From positions 1 through 64,000 of the forward strand of contig JASCOE010000001.1 of the NCBI GenBank assembly GCA_029959285.1: a stretch of DNA of 64,000 nt, given 5' to 3'. Shown here one piece after another: positions 8,691-17,369 of this stretch; within the stretch, counting starts at the first letter, position 1, and every line of letters begins with the position of its first letter. Under the pieces are notes generated by a model. It did no database searches, had not been told where the DNA came from, and saw only the letters and a list, made by a program, of their open reading frames with translations. Both the position numbers and the translations under genes were made by a program. This DNA comes from Flavobacteriaceae bacterium PS02337 (lineage in GTDB: Bacteria > Bacteroidota > Bacteroidia > Flavobacteriales > Flavobacteriaceae).

Positions 8691-9251
8691 TTATTTTTTA
8701 TCTATTAATTTCGTTTCCTCTGGTGAAAATTCAGGAACAATAGCATAAGTATCTACTCCTGTAATTGCCATCTCATCCAAAATATCAACCAAATTACGGT
8801 AATTTGATTTCTTAGTTGGTTTAATGATAACGATAATTCCGTTTTTAGGTTTCCCTAAACCTGCAGAATAAGCTAAAACATTTTTCTTTTGTTTTAACAA
8901 TTCTCTACGAATTCCATCTTTACCATAAGCAATATCTTTTGGTCCTACTTTAGGACTAGCCAATAATCCCATGTAATAAACCACTTTATTATCTCCACCT
9001 AACATTACTGTCATAGTACGATTTTCATCTACTTTGGTGTCAACTTTTGGTTTATTAGGATCATCATCTTTATCTGGCAACGACAAATCCATCGATTGTG
9101 GTTTTGACAACGAAGTAGTTAACATAAAGAATGTGATCAATAAGAATGCCAAATCCACCATTGCCGTTAAATCGACTTTTGAATTCTGCTTTTTACTTCT
9201 TACTTTACCACCTTTACCTCCACCGCCGTCGCCGGTATTTAATTCAGCCAT
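8691..9251 (-). CDS. exbD: ExbD/TolR-family biopolymer transport protein (second copy)
   Basis: The 186-residue protein has a Gly/Lys-rich N-terminus, then the ExbD signature KVDLTAMVDLAFLLITFFML (about 25-44) within its single membrane helix. The Asp in that helix (MVD) is the proton-path residue of the family. A periplasmic domain completes it. Its close relative lies just upstream at 9270. Bacteroidota operons often carry two exbD genes, whose products may form a heterodimer. Confidence 0.92.
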   Translation of the reverse strand: MAELNTGDGGGGKGGKVRSKKQNSKVDLTAMVDLAFLLITFFMLTTSLSKPQSMDLSLPDKDDDPNKPKVDTKVDENRTMTVMLGGDNKVVYYMGLLASPKVGPKDIAYGKDGIRRELLKQKKNVLAYSAGLGKPKNGIIVIIKPTKKSNYRNLVDILDEMAITGVDTYAIVPEFSPEETKLIDKK

Positions 9252-9269
9252 TTAGTGTATATTTTTTAA

Positions 9270-9881
9270 TTAAAAGTCTTTCCCTCTCGTACCTGTAACT
9301 AAGTTAAAGGAATTGATTTTCTGATCTTGCAAAATATCCATAATCTTTTTAATTCTTGGATATTCTTCCTTAGCATCTCCTTTAATAGCAATCTGTAATT
9401 CTTTGTCATCTAAATCGATTGTAGCTCTTCTAGAAATTAGAAGCCATTCTTTCAATTGATTATCTAATGAATCTAAAGGAATTCCAGGTTGATTTGCTTT
9501 GGTTCTGTCCGCCGCTTTCATACCAATGATTTGCTTTAATCCTGTAACTGGAACACCAAAATCGTCCATCAATGCAAATTTGGTTTTATCGTCTTCAGAG
9601 AATTCGATACCATATTTTGCACCAATTCCTTCAAGAGTTCTTTTACGAACCTCTCTACCTTTGATGTCAAAAAATACTTTTCCTTGTCCAACTGTAATAA
9701 TTGCCAAATCTGAATCTGGTAATTTTGTTTGTACAGTAGATGCAGGAGTATCTACAGGAAGTGCTTCTGGCACTTTAGCAGTAGCGGTCAAAATAAAGAA
9801 CGTTAGCAAAAGGAATGCAACATCACACATCGCAGTCATATCTGTCGATGTCGACTTTTTTTTCATTTTTATTTTAGCCAT
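9270..9881 (-). CDS. exbD: ExbD/TolR-family biopolymer transport protein (first copy)
   Basis: The 203-residue protein has a Lys-rich cytoplasmic start. The membrane helix carries the signature STDMTAMCDVAFLLLTFFIL (about 11-30), including the Asp of the proton channel. A periplasmic domain with a long insert follows. It lies between exbB (43 nt upstream) and the second exbD (18 nt downstream). Confidence 0.92.
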   Translation of the reverse strand: MAKIKMKKKSTSTDMTAMCDVAFLLLTFFILTATAKVPEALPVDTPASTVQTKLPDSDLAIITVGQGKVFFDIKGREVRKRTLEGIGAKYGIEFSEDDKTKFALMDDFGVPVTGLKQIIGMKAADRTKANQPGIPLDSLDNQLKEWLLISRRATIDLDDKELQIAIKGDAKEEYPRIKKIMDILQDQKINSFNLVTGTRGKDF

Positions 9882-9924
9882 TATCTTTTTATTTTATGTT
9901 TTTGATATAAATATCAAAAATTAA

Positions 9925-10749
9925 TTATTGTCTTAAACTTCCTCTGAATTTTCTGTAAGTATTAACGATAGTAGTACCAGCCTCATCGATAGAGTAAGTT
10001 AAATCGTCAATTTTAGCAGTAAAGAAGTTGTAAGAAACAATTGCTAAGATAGATGTAGAGATACCTGTCGCAGTGTTGATAAGTGCCTCAGAAATACCTG
10101 TTGCAAGAGCAGCTTGGTCAGGAGTACCAGCAGAAGCTAACGCACCAAACGCTTTAATCATACCAGATACAGTTCCTAATAATCCTCCTAATGTACCTAA
10201 AGATACTAAAGTAGAGATAATAGTCATGTTTTTCTCTAACATTGGCATTTCTAATGAAGTTGCCTCTTCAATTTCTTTGTGGATTACTTCTGAAGCTTCT
10301 TCGCTATTGAATCCTTCTTTTTTAACATCTTGGTATTTTACCAAAGCAGATTTAATTGCGTTTGCAACTGAACCTTGTTGTTTGTCACATGAAGCGATAG
10401 CAGCCTCGATGTTTCCTTCTTTAATACTTCCTTGTACATTTTTCATAAATGCATCTAGGTTAGTTTTTCCAGCAGCTTTACCGATAACAATAAATCTTTC
10501 AATAGAAAAAACAACAACCATTAAAAACATACCTAATAATACCGGTACGATAAAACCTCCTTTATATACTTGTCCTAATGTATTGATTGGATGTCCAGTT
10601 TCTGGATTACCTCCTTCGAAGTTAGCAGAATCCCCCATGATTACTTTCCAAATAAACACCCCTACTAAGATACACGCAACAATAATGATTCCAGTAATCA
10701 TTCCTCCCCCATTTGAAGTGCTTTCTTTTTTAACTTTAACGTTTGCCAT
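9925..10749 (-). CDS. exbB: MotA/TolQ/ExbB proton channel protein
   Basis: The 274-residue inner-membrane protein has three helices (about 18-38, 66-86 and a C-terminal pair region about 175-245). The conserved ExbB/TolQ stretch is STLVSLGTLGGLLGTVSGMI. With the two ExbD proteins it forms the proton channel that powers TonB. It is the first gene of the operon. A fair -7 element (TAAATTTG, 10814-10821) lies 65 nt upstream on the minus strand. Confidence 0.93.
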   Translation of the reverse strand: MANVKVKKESTSNGGGMITGIIIVACILVGVFIWKVIMGDSANFEGGNPETGHPINTLGQVYKGGFIVPVLLGMFLMVVVFSIERFIVIGKAAGKTNLDAFMKNVQGSIKEGNIEAAIASCDKQQGSVANAIKSALVKYQDVKKEGFNSEEASEVIHKEIEEATSLEMPMLEKNMTIISTLVSLGTLGGLLGTVSGMIKAFGALASAGTPDQAALATGISEALINTATGISTSILAIVSYNFFTAKIDDLTYSIDEAGTTIVNTYRKFRGSLRQ

Positions 10750-11129
10750 TTTTTTTAATTTTAATAGTTTTAAATAATTTTTATTTTTTAGTTATATTTA
10801 ACTTGTAGAGGAGCAAATTTATACGTTTAGTTTAAATAAAAAAACTTTTTTTAATTTAATTGACCGAAATTTAACTTCAATTTAAAAAATATCTCATTAA
10901 ATTGGTCGCATCATTTTTTAGATAAAACAAAAAAAGGGGCGATAATTAGAAAAATTACAACGTTTTAGTAAATATTCAAAGATTCCGTTGATATCTTCTT
11001 AAAAAGCTGCGAATTTTTTTTTATTAAATTTTCAATCAAAAAAAGCTTTTTCTTACTAAAAAAAACCATAATAAAAGTGCCCAAAAACAAGCAAATACTC
11101 ATATAACCATCTAAATTACAAATAAAAAC
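10750..11129. promoter_or_regulatory. Divergent promoter region between exbB and the HerA-like gene
   Basis: This 380-nt A/T-rich gap separates two divergent genes. On the minus strand TAAATTTG (10814-10821) matches the -7 consensus for exbB, but no good TTTG stands 19 nt before it. I saw no clear promoter for the plus-strand gene, and no repeat or coding potential. Confidence 0.4.
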
Positions 11130-12647
11130 ATGAATAAAAAAGACAATTTTATTGCAGATATAAATACAGGGTATTCTTCAAAGGGCGATAGCATCATCTT
11201 AGGCGGCGCAATGCTTGACGGTGAGCCACTTGCAGAAGCACATGTAAAAATTCCGTTAAAAACTTTAAATCGTCATGGTTTAATTGCTGGTGCTACTGGA
11301 ACCGGAAAAACCAAAACAATTCAAGTCTTTTCGGAACAACTTTCTAATGCTGGAATTCCTGTTTTAATGATGGATATAAAAGGGGATTTTAGCGGTATTG
11401 CAAAAGAAGGTAAAGAGCAAGGTTTTATTACAGAACGTCATGCTAAAATGAACATACCTTATAATACAGCTTCATTTCCTGTTGAGTTAATGTCTTTATC
11501 TAAACAAAATGGTGTTCGTTTGCGCGCAACGGTTTCTGAATTTGGTCCAGTTTTATTTTCTAGAATACTAGACCTTAATGATACGCAAGCCGGTGTTGTT
11601 GCTGTTATCTTTAAATATTGTGACGACAATCAGATGCCTTTGTTAGATTTAAAAGACATTAAAAAAATCATTAATTATATTACGGAAGAAGGAAAAGAAG
11701 AAATTGCTGCGAATTATGGGAAAATTTCGACCGCTACAACGGGAACGATTCTGAGAAAAATTATCGAATTGGAACAACAAGGCGGTGATTTATTTTTTGG
11801 CGAATTATCTTTTGAAACCGATGATTTAATGCGAATCGACGAAAACGGAAAAGGCTACGTAAATATCATCCGCTTGACGGATATTCAAGATAAACCGAAA
11901 TTATTTTCGACTTTTATGTTAAGTCTTCTGGCTGAAATTTATCAAAAAATGCCTGAGAAGGGAGATGCAGACCAACCTGAATTGGTGATTTTTATTGATG
12001 AAGCGCATTTAATTTTCAACGAAGCGAGCAAAGCATTATTAGAACAAATTGAAACGATTGTAAAATTGATTCGTTCGAAAGGTGTCGGCGTTTATTTTGT
12101 AACGCAAAATCCAATGGATGTTCCGAGTGGTGTTTTAGCGCAATTGGGTTTAAAAATTCAGCATGCATTAAGAGCCTTCACTGCAAATGATCGTCAAGCG
12201 ATTAAGAAAACGGCTGATAATTACCCAACTTCAGAATATTATAAAACAGATGAATTACTGACAAGTTTAGGAATTGGTGAAGCTTTGGTAACTGCACTTA
12301 ATGAAAAAGGTATTCCTACGCCATTAGTGGCAACTATGATGCGCGCTCCAATGAGTAGAATGGATATTTTAACGAATGAGGAAATTGAAGAAATAAACGG
12401 AAAATCAAAATTAGTTAAGAAATATGTTGAAGAAATTGATCGCGAAAGTGCTTATGAAATTCTAACCAAGAAAATCGAAGAAGCAACACAAGCTGCGACA
12501 GAACAGGAAGAACAAGCTCCGACAAGATCTTCAAAAGCAGAACCAAGTACAGCAAGCGTTGTTGGAAAATCGGTTTTGAAAGTGGTTACAAGCGCTACTT
12601 TTATAAGAGGTGTTTTTGGTGTTTTAACGAAAATCTTTAAGAAATAA
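11130..12647 (+). CDS. HerA-like ATPase (DUF853/YjgR family)
   Basis: The 505-residue P-loop ATPase of the HerA/FtsK superfamily has a Walker A motif GATGTGKT at 54-61 and a Walker B around residue 290 (ELVIFIDEAHLIF). A conserved DIKGDFSGIA follows the first strand. The DUF853/YjgR group is widespread and often called a nucleoside-triphosphatase or helicase-like protein. Its substrate is not established. No NurA nuclease gene is adjacent, so a HerA-NurA end-resection role is not supported here. The C-terminal 50 residues are a charged linker and an amphipathic tail. Confidence 0.85.
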   Translation: MNKKDNFIADINTGYSSKGDSIILGGAMLDGEPLAEAHVKIPLKTLNRHGLIAGATGTGKTKTIQVFSEQLSNAGIPVLMMDIKGDFSGIAKEGKEQGFITERHAKMNIPYNTASFPVELMSLSKQNGVRLRATVSEFGPVLFSRILDLNDTQAGVVAVIFKYCDDNQMPLLDLKDIKKIINYITEEGKEEIAANYGKISTATTGTILRKIIELEQQGGDLFFGELSFETDDLMRIDENGKGYVNIIRLTDIQDKPKLFSTFMLSLLAEIYQKMPEKGDADQPELVIFIDEAHLIFNEASKALLEQIETIVKLIRSKGVGVYFVTQNPMDVPSGVLAQLGLKIQHALRAFTANDRQAIKKTADNYPTSEYYKTDELLTSLGIGEALVTALNEKGIPTPLVATMMRAPMSRMDILTNEEIEEINGKSKLVKKYVEEIDRESAYEILTKKIEEATQAATEQEEQAPTRSSKAEPSTASVVGKSVLKVVTSATFIRGVFGVLTKIFKK

Positions 12648-12660
12648 CAATATCAAAAAT

Positions 12661-12710
12661 CAATTACAATATCAAAAATCAATTTTAAATTGACATTGAT
12701 ATTGTAATTG
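12661..12710. terminator. Convergent hairpin between the HerA-like gene and kmo
   Basis: Perfect 15-bp arms (CAATTACAATATCAA at 12661-12675 and its complement at 12696-12710) enclose a smaller inner palindrome. The left arm is partly duplicated just upstream (12648-12660). Placed between two convergent stop codons, it can act as a bidirectional terminator, although it lacks G/C. Confidence 0.6.
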
Positions 12711-12718
12711 ACATTGAT

Positions 12719-14059
12719 TTATCTTTGAAGTAAATCAAGAATCTTATTTTCGACTTCTGGTGTATTCCAAATGTTTTCGATGTTTTCAAGTTTTAAAACT
12801 TCTTCCATAATTCCGTTTTGAAAATCTCCAATTGCCAAGGCTTCGGCATACGGACGATCACTGAAAGTAACTCGGCTGTAAAGCGGAATCCATTTATCTG
12901 GATGTTTATCTGAGAATACTTTTTCTATTTTCTTTTGCAATAAGAATTTTTCATCTGCCGTTTTGGTACTCATTTCCATGAAATTTCGATACGAAAGCTC
13001 TGCAATTGCATCGGCATTTGGTTTTCTTGAAAGTTGATATTCCGAAAAAATCTTTTTCCAATCGTCTTGGTACTTTTCAATCATTTCATTTAAAATCGTA
13101 ATATCTTCAAAACCTGCATTCATTCCTTGTCCGTAAAACGGAACAATGGCGTGACAGGCGTCTCCAATTAAAGCAATTTTATTTTCAAAAGTCCAAGGAA
13201 AACATTTCATGGTTACCAAAGTACTTGTTGGATTTTTAAAGAAATCATTTGCCAATTCTGGAATTACTTCTATAGAATCGGGGAAATTTTTCTCAAAGAA
13301 ATCTTCAACCATTTTTCGGTCCGTCAATGATTCAAAAGAATTTTGACCTTCAAAAGGCATAAACAAAGTACAGGTAAAACTTCCATCAAGATTTGGAAGC
13401 GCAATTAACATATACTCGCCTCTTGGCCAAATATGAAATGAGTTTTTATCTAATTTATGCGTTCCGTCTGCATTTGCTGGAATATTCAATTCTTTATATC
13501 CCATATTCAAAAACTCTTGCGAATAATTGAACATACTCTGACGCTGCATTCTGTGGCGAATTCTAGAAAAAGCGCCATCAGCTCCAAAAACCATATCAAA
13601 TTTTCTTTCTTCCCACTCGCCTCTTTCGCTTTCGCCAATGTGTAAAGTTGCATCGCTTAAAGTTACATCCCAAACTTTTTGTTCAAAATGAAATTCAGCT
13701 CCAGCTTCTTCAGCCAAATCGATCATTTTTCGATTTAGTTTTCCTCTAGAAATCGAATAAATAGATTCGCCTTCTTGACCGTAATTCTGAAAATTCAATT
13801 TATCTACCAAATGAATGGCGCGCTTGTCCATCGGAATCGCAATTTCACGAACCGAATCGCCAACACCAACAGCATCGAGCGCTTTCCAACCACGATTGGA
13901 CATTGCCAAATTAATGGAGCGTCCAGAGAAATTTATTTTTCTAATATCAGGGCTGCGATCATAGACATGAACGGTATGGCCAGCTTTTTTAAGATAAATT
14001 GCCAGTAGCGATCCTACAAGTCCAGAACCAACAACTGCAATTTTTAATGAGGTTTGCAT
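12719..14059 (-). CDS. kmo: Kynurenine 3-monooxygenase
   Basis: An FAD-dependent aromatic hydroxylase that converts kynurenine to 3-hydroxykynurenine with NADPH and oxygen. The dinucleotide motif (AVVGSGLVGSLLAIYL) is at the N-terminus. The kmo-specific GRSINLAMSNRG follows at about 45-56, and the second FAD motif GDACHAIVPFYGQGMNAG at about 310. I place the start at 14059 (MQTSLKIAV): the longer frame to 14128 adds 23 residues ahead of the FAD motif that the family lacks. With kynU at 28040 it suggests kynurenine-route NAD synthesis or tryptophan breakdown. Confidence 0.93.
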   Translation of the reverse strand: MQTSLKIAVVGSGLVGSLLAIYLKKAGHTVHVYDRSPDIRKINFSGRSINLAMSNRGWKALDAVGVGDSVREIAIPMDKRAIHLVDKLNFQNYGQEGESIYSISRGKLNRKMIDLAEEAGAEFHFEQKVWDVTLSDATLHIGESERGEWEERKFDMVFGADGAFSRIRHRMQRQSMFNYSQEFLNMGYKELNIPANADGTHKLDKNSFHIWPRGEYMLIALPNLDGSFTCTLFMPFEGQNSFESLTDRKMVEDFFEKNFPDSIEVIPELANDFFKNPTSTLVTMKCFPWTFENKIALIGDACHAIVPFYGQGMNAGFEDITILNEMIEKYQDDWKKIFSEYQLSRKPNADAIAELSYRNFMEMSTKTADEKFLLQKKIEKVFSDKHPDKWIPLYSRVTFSDRPYAEALAIGDFQNGIMEEVLKLENIENIWNTPEVENKILDLLQR

Positions 14060-14253
14060 CGAGGGAAATCTAATATATTGGGACGTAAAAATAAGTAATA
14101 AATACAGACAAGCTTTAAAATAAGCCAATTATTTGCTATTCACATATCGCAATGATTTAAAAAATACAACAAAATGTTATTTTAATTGATTTATCTGAAG
14201 AAATTAAACATTTACTTTTGTTTATAGTTTTAATTTACATTTAAATCAGAATC

Positions 14254-14847
14254 ATGAACAGCGAAATTTTACAATCGGAAATTATTTTAGAAAACGAACG
14301 AGTATTATTAATTCCGTTTGAAAGCCAAAGAAACATCGAACTCAAAGAAATCATTTTTGATGATGAAATCTGGAAATACATGGGAATGTATGTGAGAAAT
14401 GATTCCGGATTTGAAAGTTATATTCAAAATACACTGAAACAAAAAAAAGAAGGTATTTGTTATCCTTTCTTAATAATTGACAAAATCGCTAACAAAGTTG
14501 CAGGAAGCACGCGTTATGGATATTTAAATCATGCAAGTCAAAAATGCGAAATTGGCTGGACTTGGTATGGAAAAGATTTTCAAGGAACTGGTTTAAACAA
14601 AGCATGCAAATTTGAATTGCTAAATTTTGGTTTTGAGAAAATTCAATTTAGAAGAATACAATTTAGTGCCGATCTTGAAAATACAAGATCGCAAAAAGCA
14701 ATTGAAAAACTGGGTGCTGTAAAAGAAGGTATTTTTAGAAATAATTACATCGATTCTGAAGGAAAAAGCAAAGATGATGTTTATTTCAGCATCATATCAG
14801 AAGAATGGCAAAATACCAAAAAAGAATATTTTCCGGAACTTGTTTGA
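14254..14847 (+). CDS. GNAT family N-acetyltransferase (RimJ/RimL-like)
   Basis: The 197-residue protein has the GNAT fold: LVPFESQ-type beta-1, a central strand KCEIGWTWYGKDFQGTGLNK carrying the acetyl-CoA pyrophosphate-binding turn, and the late ENTRSQKAIEKLGAVKEGIFR motif typical of RimJ/RimL-type enzymes. The acceptor substrate is unknown. A TACTTTTG -7 box lies at 14213-14220, and a terminator follows at 14868-14889. Confidence 0.85.
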   Translation: MNSEILQSEIILENERVLLIPFESQRNIELKEIIFDDEIWKYMGMYVRNDSGFESYIQNTLKQKKEGICYPFLIIDKIANKVAGSTRYGYLNHASQKCEIGWTWYGKDFQGTGLNKACKFELLNFGFEKIQFRRIQFSADLENTRSQKAIEKLGAVKEGIFRNNYIDSEGKSKDDVYFSIISEEWQNTKKEYFPELV

Positions 14848-14867
14848 GACTTCAGAAATAAAAAAAC

Positions 14868-14889
14868 AACCCAGTTTTTAAGCTGGGTT
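14868..14889. terminator. Terminator between the GNAT gene and the DUF1254 gene
   Basis: The hairpin AACCCAG / CTGGGTT has an A-rich left flank and T-rich right flank, 20 nt after the acetyltransferase stop. It probably works in both directions. Confidence 0.8.
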
Positions 14890-14899
14890 ATTTTCTGAA

Positions 14900-16340
14900 T
14901 TAATTAACCTTTTCGATATCATTCAATTTCCAAGACTGATCAAACAATGCTGGAGTTGGCCCATAGAATCTTGCTAGTATTTCAAAATCTCCTTTTGGAT
15001 CTGTAGGAACCCAATTGTTTTCTCCTTCTGGTGGTGGTTTTGGTCCAAAATATAGCGTAACTGTTCCATCAGAATTCTTTTTAATTCCAGGCGTTTGCGA
15101 CGAGCGTGCTGCCCATTTTGAATCTCGAATAAAAGTATGCGTCTCACGATTATAAACTGTCATTGACCAATATTGTTTTACAGGAACATTTGCAGGTACT
15201 GTAACTTTATAAGAAGAGTCGCCTTTCAATAAATTACCTTCTTTATCCTTTATCGACATAAGATAATATTGAGATTCTCCAAGATGTTTTGCGCTAAAAA
15301 AAGCAATCATATAACAGACGCCTCTATTATCAATTGGGTAAATTTCTTTTATACCAAAAGAACTCTTTATACTCATTACATTCTCTTTATCTGCTGGAAA
15401 AAACCAATTAGAATTTCCGTAAAAAGGTTTTATATTTTCGTAGTTATAAACTAGCCAGTCCTTTGCTTCATTAACCGCCGCTTTAAAAATTTCTTTAGTT
15501 CTTGCATCTGGGCTAAAGTTTTGCCCTCTATTTATCCCAATTGTTCTTAGAGGATCAATCATTACTCTATCACGTTCTAGAAAAGGCTCTTGCTGCACGA
15601 TTTCGTTTAAAGTTGAGAAAAAACTATCATCATATTTAATAGCGGAATCATAAACTGCTTTTGAAGCATCTACAAATGTTGTTTTGGGCGAATTTGAAGC
15701 TTCAGAATAAGGATATAATTTTACTCTTTTACTATAATCAATGGCGCTTTTAACATCTTCAGGGCTTCCACTTTTTAACACGGAACGTAAAAGAGCATAA
15801 CCACGATACGTATCAGACTGCATTACAAAATAACCAGACGGAATTTTACTTTTATCATAACCTGGCGGTAGAATAATATATTTTCCGCCCTTTCTCCATT
15901 CCTCCGGGTCCAACGTCTTCAATAGCTGCTTGCCAGTAATTCATCACACTTCCGTTAAAGACACCATTGTCTGCAGGAGGAATTTCTAAAACTATTGGAC
16001 CTTTTTCAGTATTGAAAAAAGGCATCAAATAAATAACATCTGGATTTGGAGTAAGAGTTTGATTTTTCCAATTTAATAAACCCGGCCAATACACAACTTG
16101 GTTGTAAGAACCGTTAAGTTTTTCCATCTCTTTGTACATAAGCTGAAAATTGACTGCCGGCAATCCCCAAATAGCGGCTTCGACAGCTCTATTGTACAGC
16201 ATTTTTTCTTTTATATTTTCAGGCTGAAAACTGGTTTGAGGAGTTTTTCCAATCTGATTAACTGTCGTTTCTTTATTTTCTTTTTTACAAGCTGTAATTA
16301 AGCACATTAACAAAAATATACTAGGAATAATTTTTTTCAT
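14900..16340 (-). pseudogene. DUF1254/DUF1214 lipoprotein gene broken by a frameshift
   Basis: Two overlapping frames together make one DUF1254 protein. The first (16340 to about 15888) begins with a lipoprotein signal (CLITACKKE) and ends its family match at AAIEDVGPGGMEKG. The second resumes with GGKYIILPPGY and runs through the DUF1214 part to 14900 (TVTLYFGPKPP). Removing one G from the GGG complementary to 15888-15890 restores EKGGKYI, exactly the family sequence. The gene is therefore a single-base insertion mutant or carries a sequencing error. There is no premature decay elsewhere. Members are secreted proteins of unknown function. Confidence 0.85.
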
Positions 16341-16503
16341 TGTTTCTGAGTTAATTCGTTAGACATGAATTTCTAATCAAATGTAAAGTATGCAAGGAAA
16401 ATAAAATTATTCTCACAGTTCTATTAGGTTTCACTTTATAAAATGAAACCATTTTTTGGCTTAAATTTGAAACAGAATAGGAGTTTTTAATTCAGAAAAA
16501 TAA

Positions 16504-17298
16504 ATGCAGTTATATTCAGAACATTATGTAAGTCCGAAAACCGAAAGATTCGTCAATAAAATTTGGTGTTTGGATAACAGCTTCGGCGAAAGCCTGATTG
16601 AAAACAAACTCGTTTTACCAAACGGCTGTTTTAATCTCGCCATTGTTTCTGGAAATGTAATTGAAGTTCATACGAGTAAAAACAAATACGAAATGAACGA
16701 AGGAATTTACTTTTGTTCGCAAATGACAAATAAAGTTTTGGTGAATATTCAACCTAAAACAAAAGTCACTATAATTCAATTTCACGCCTCAACTCTTTCC
16801 TTTTTTCCAAAATACGATTTGAGCAATTTTACAGATTCAATTATAAAAATTGATTTTGGTGAATTGCCTTTTGAAATTAAAATTGAATCTGATATTGCAG
16901 AATTATTAAATACAATTAATCATTATTTTGAAGAATTATCAGATTTAAATTCAGATAAAAATCTTGTGGAAAAAATCTGTGAGTTAATTAAAATTCATAA
17001 CGAAGAAATTTCGGTTGCAGAAATTGGGCAACTTCTAAAACTTTCTCAGCGACTAATTCAAATTAAATTTAAGACAGCAACTGGGCTAACTATCAAAAAG
17101 TATATTCAGATTTTAAAATTCAGAAAATCAGTAGATCAAATGATAAATGCCGATTTAGAAAAAATGAATCTGACTGAAATTGCACTTTACAACAAATATT
17201 TTGATCAGTCGCATTTTATAAAAAAGTTTAAAGACGTGACCAAAATAACTCCAAAAATGTTTAATCCAGAAATGTATTTTCTTTCACAAAAAAGATAA
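16504..17298 (+). CDS. AraC-family transcriptional regulator
   Basis: The 264-residue protein has an N-terminal sensing domain (about 1-150) and a C-terminal AraC-type double helix-turn-helix (about 165-260). The latter includes ISVAEIGQLLKLSQRLIQIKFK and the second-helix signature FDQSHFIKKFKDVTKITPKMF. It stands 71 nt ahead of the serine hydrolase/DUF4440 genes on the same strand and may regulate them, but no operator was identified. A TAAATTTG box is at 16462-16469. Confidence 0.88.
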   Translation: MQLYSEHYVSPKTERFVNKIWCLDNSFGESLIENKLVLPNGCFNLAIVSGNVIEVHTSKNKYEMNEGIYFCSQMTNKVLVNIQPKTKVTIIQFHASTLSFFPKYDLSNFTDSIIKIDFGELPFEIKIESDIAELLNTINHYFEELSDLNSDKNLVEKICELIKIHNEEISVAEIGQLLKLSQRLIQIKFKTATGLTIKKYIQILKFRKSVDQMINADLEKMNLTEIALYNKYFDQSHFIKKFKDVTKITPKMFNPEMYFLSQKR

Positions 17299-17369
17299 GA
17301 TTTCGCATTTGTACAATTTTGTTATTCTTGATTGATTTATTTTTGCAAAATCATCAATCAATCAACAAA

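Noticed and set aside
10073-10777. 234-residue plus-strand ORF antisense to exbB
   Set aside because: It is the shadow of a strongly coding gene on the other strand and has no family features.
12648-12720. Direct repeats resembling a tiny CRISPR
   Set aside because: The units are adjacent with no spacers and form an inverted repeat, so a convergent terminator explains them better.
15850-15925. Programmed frameshift in the DUF1254 gene
   Set aside because: There is no slippery heptamer or clear downstream structure; a simple extra G explains it.
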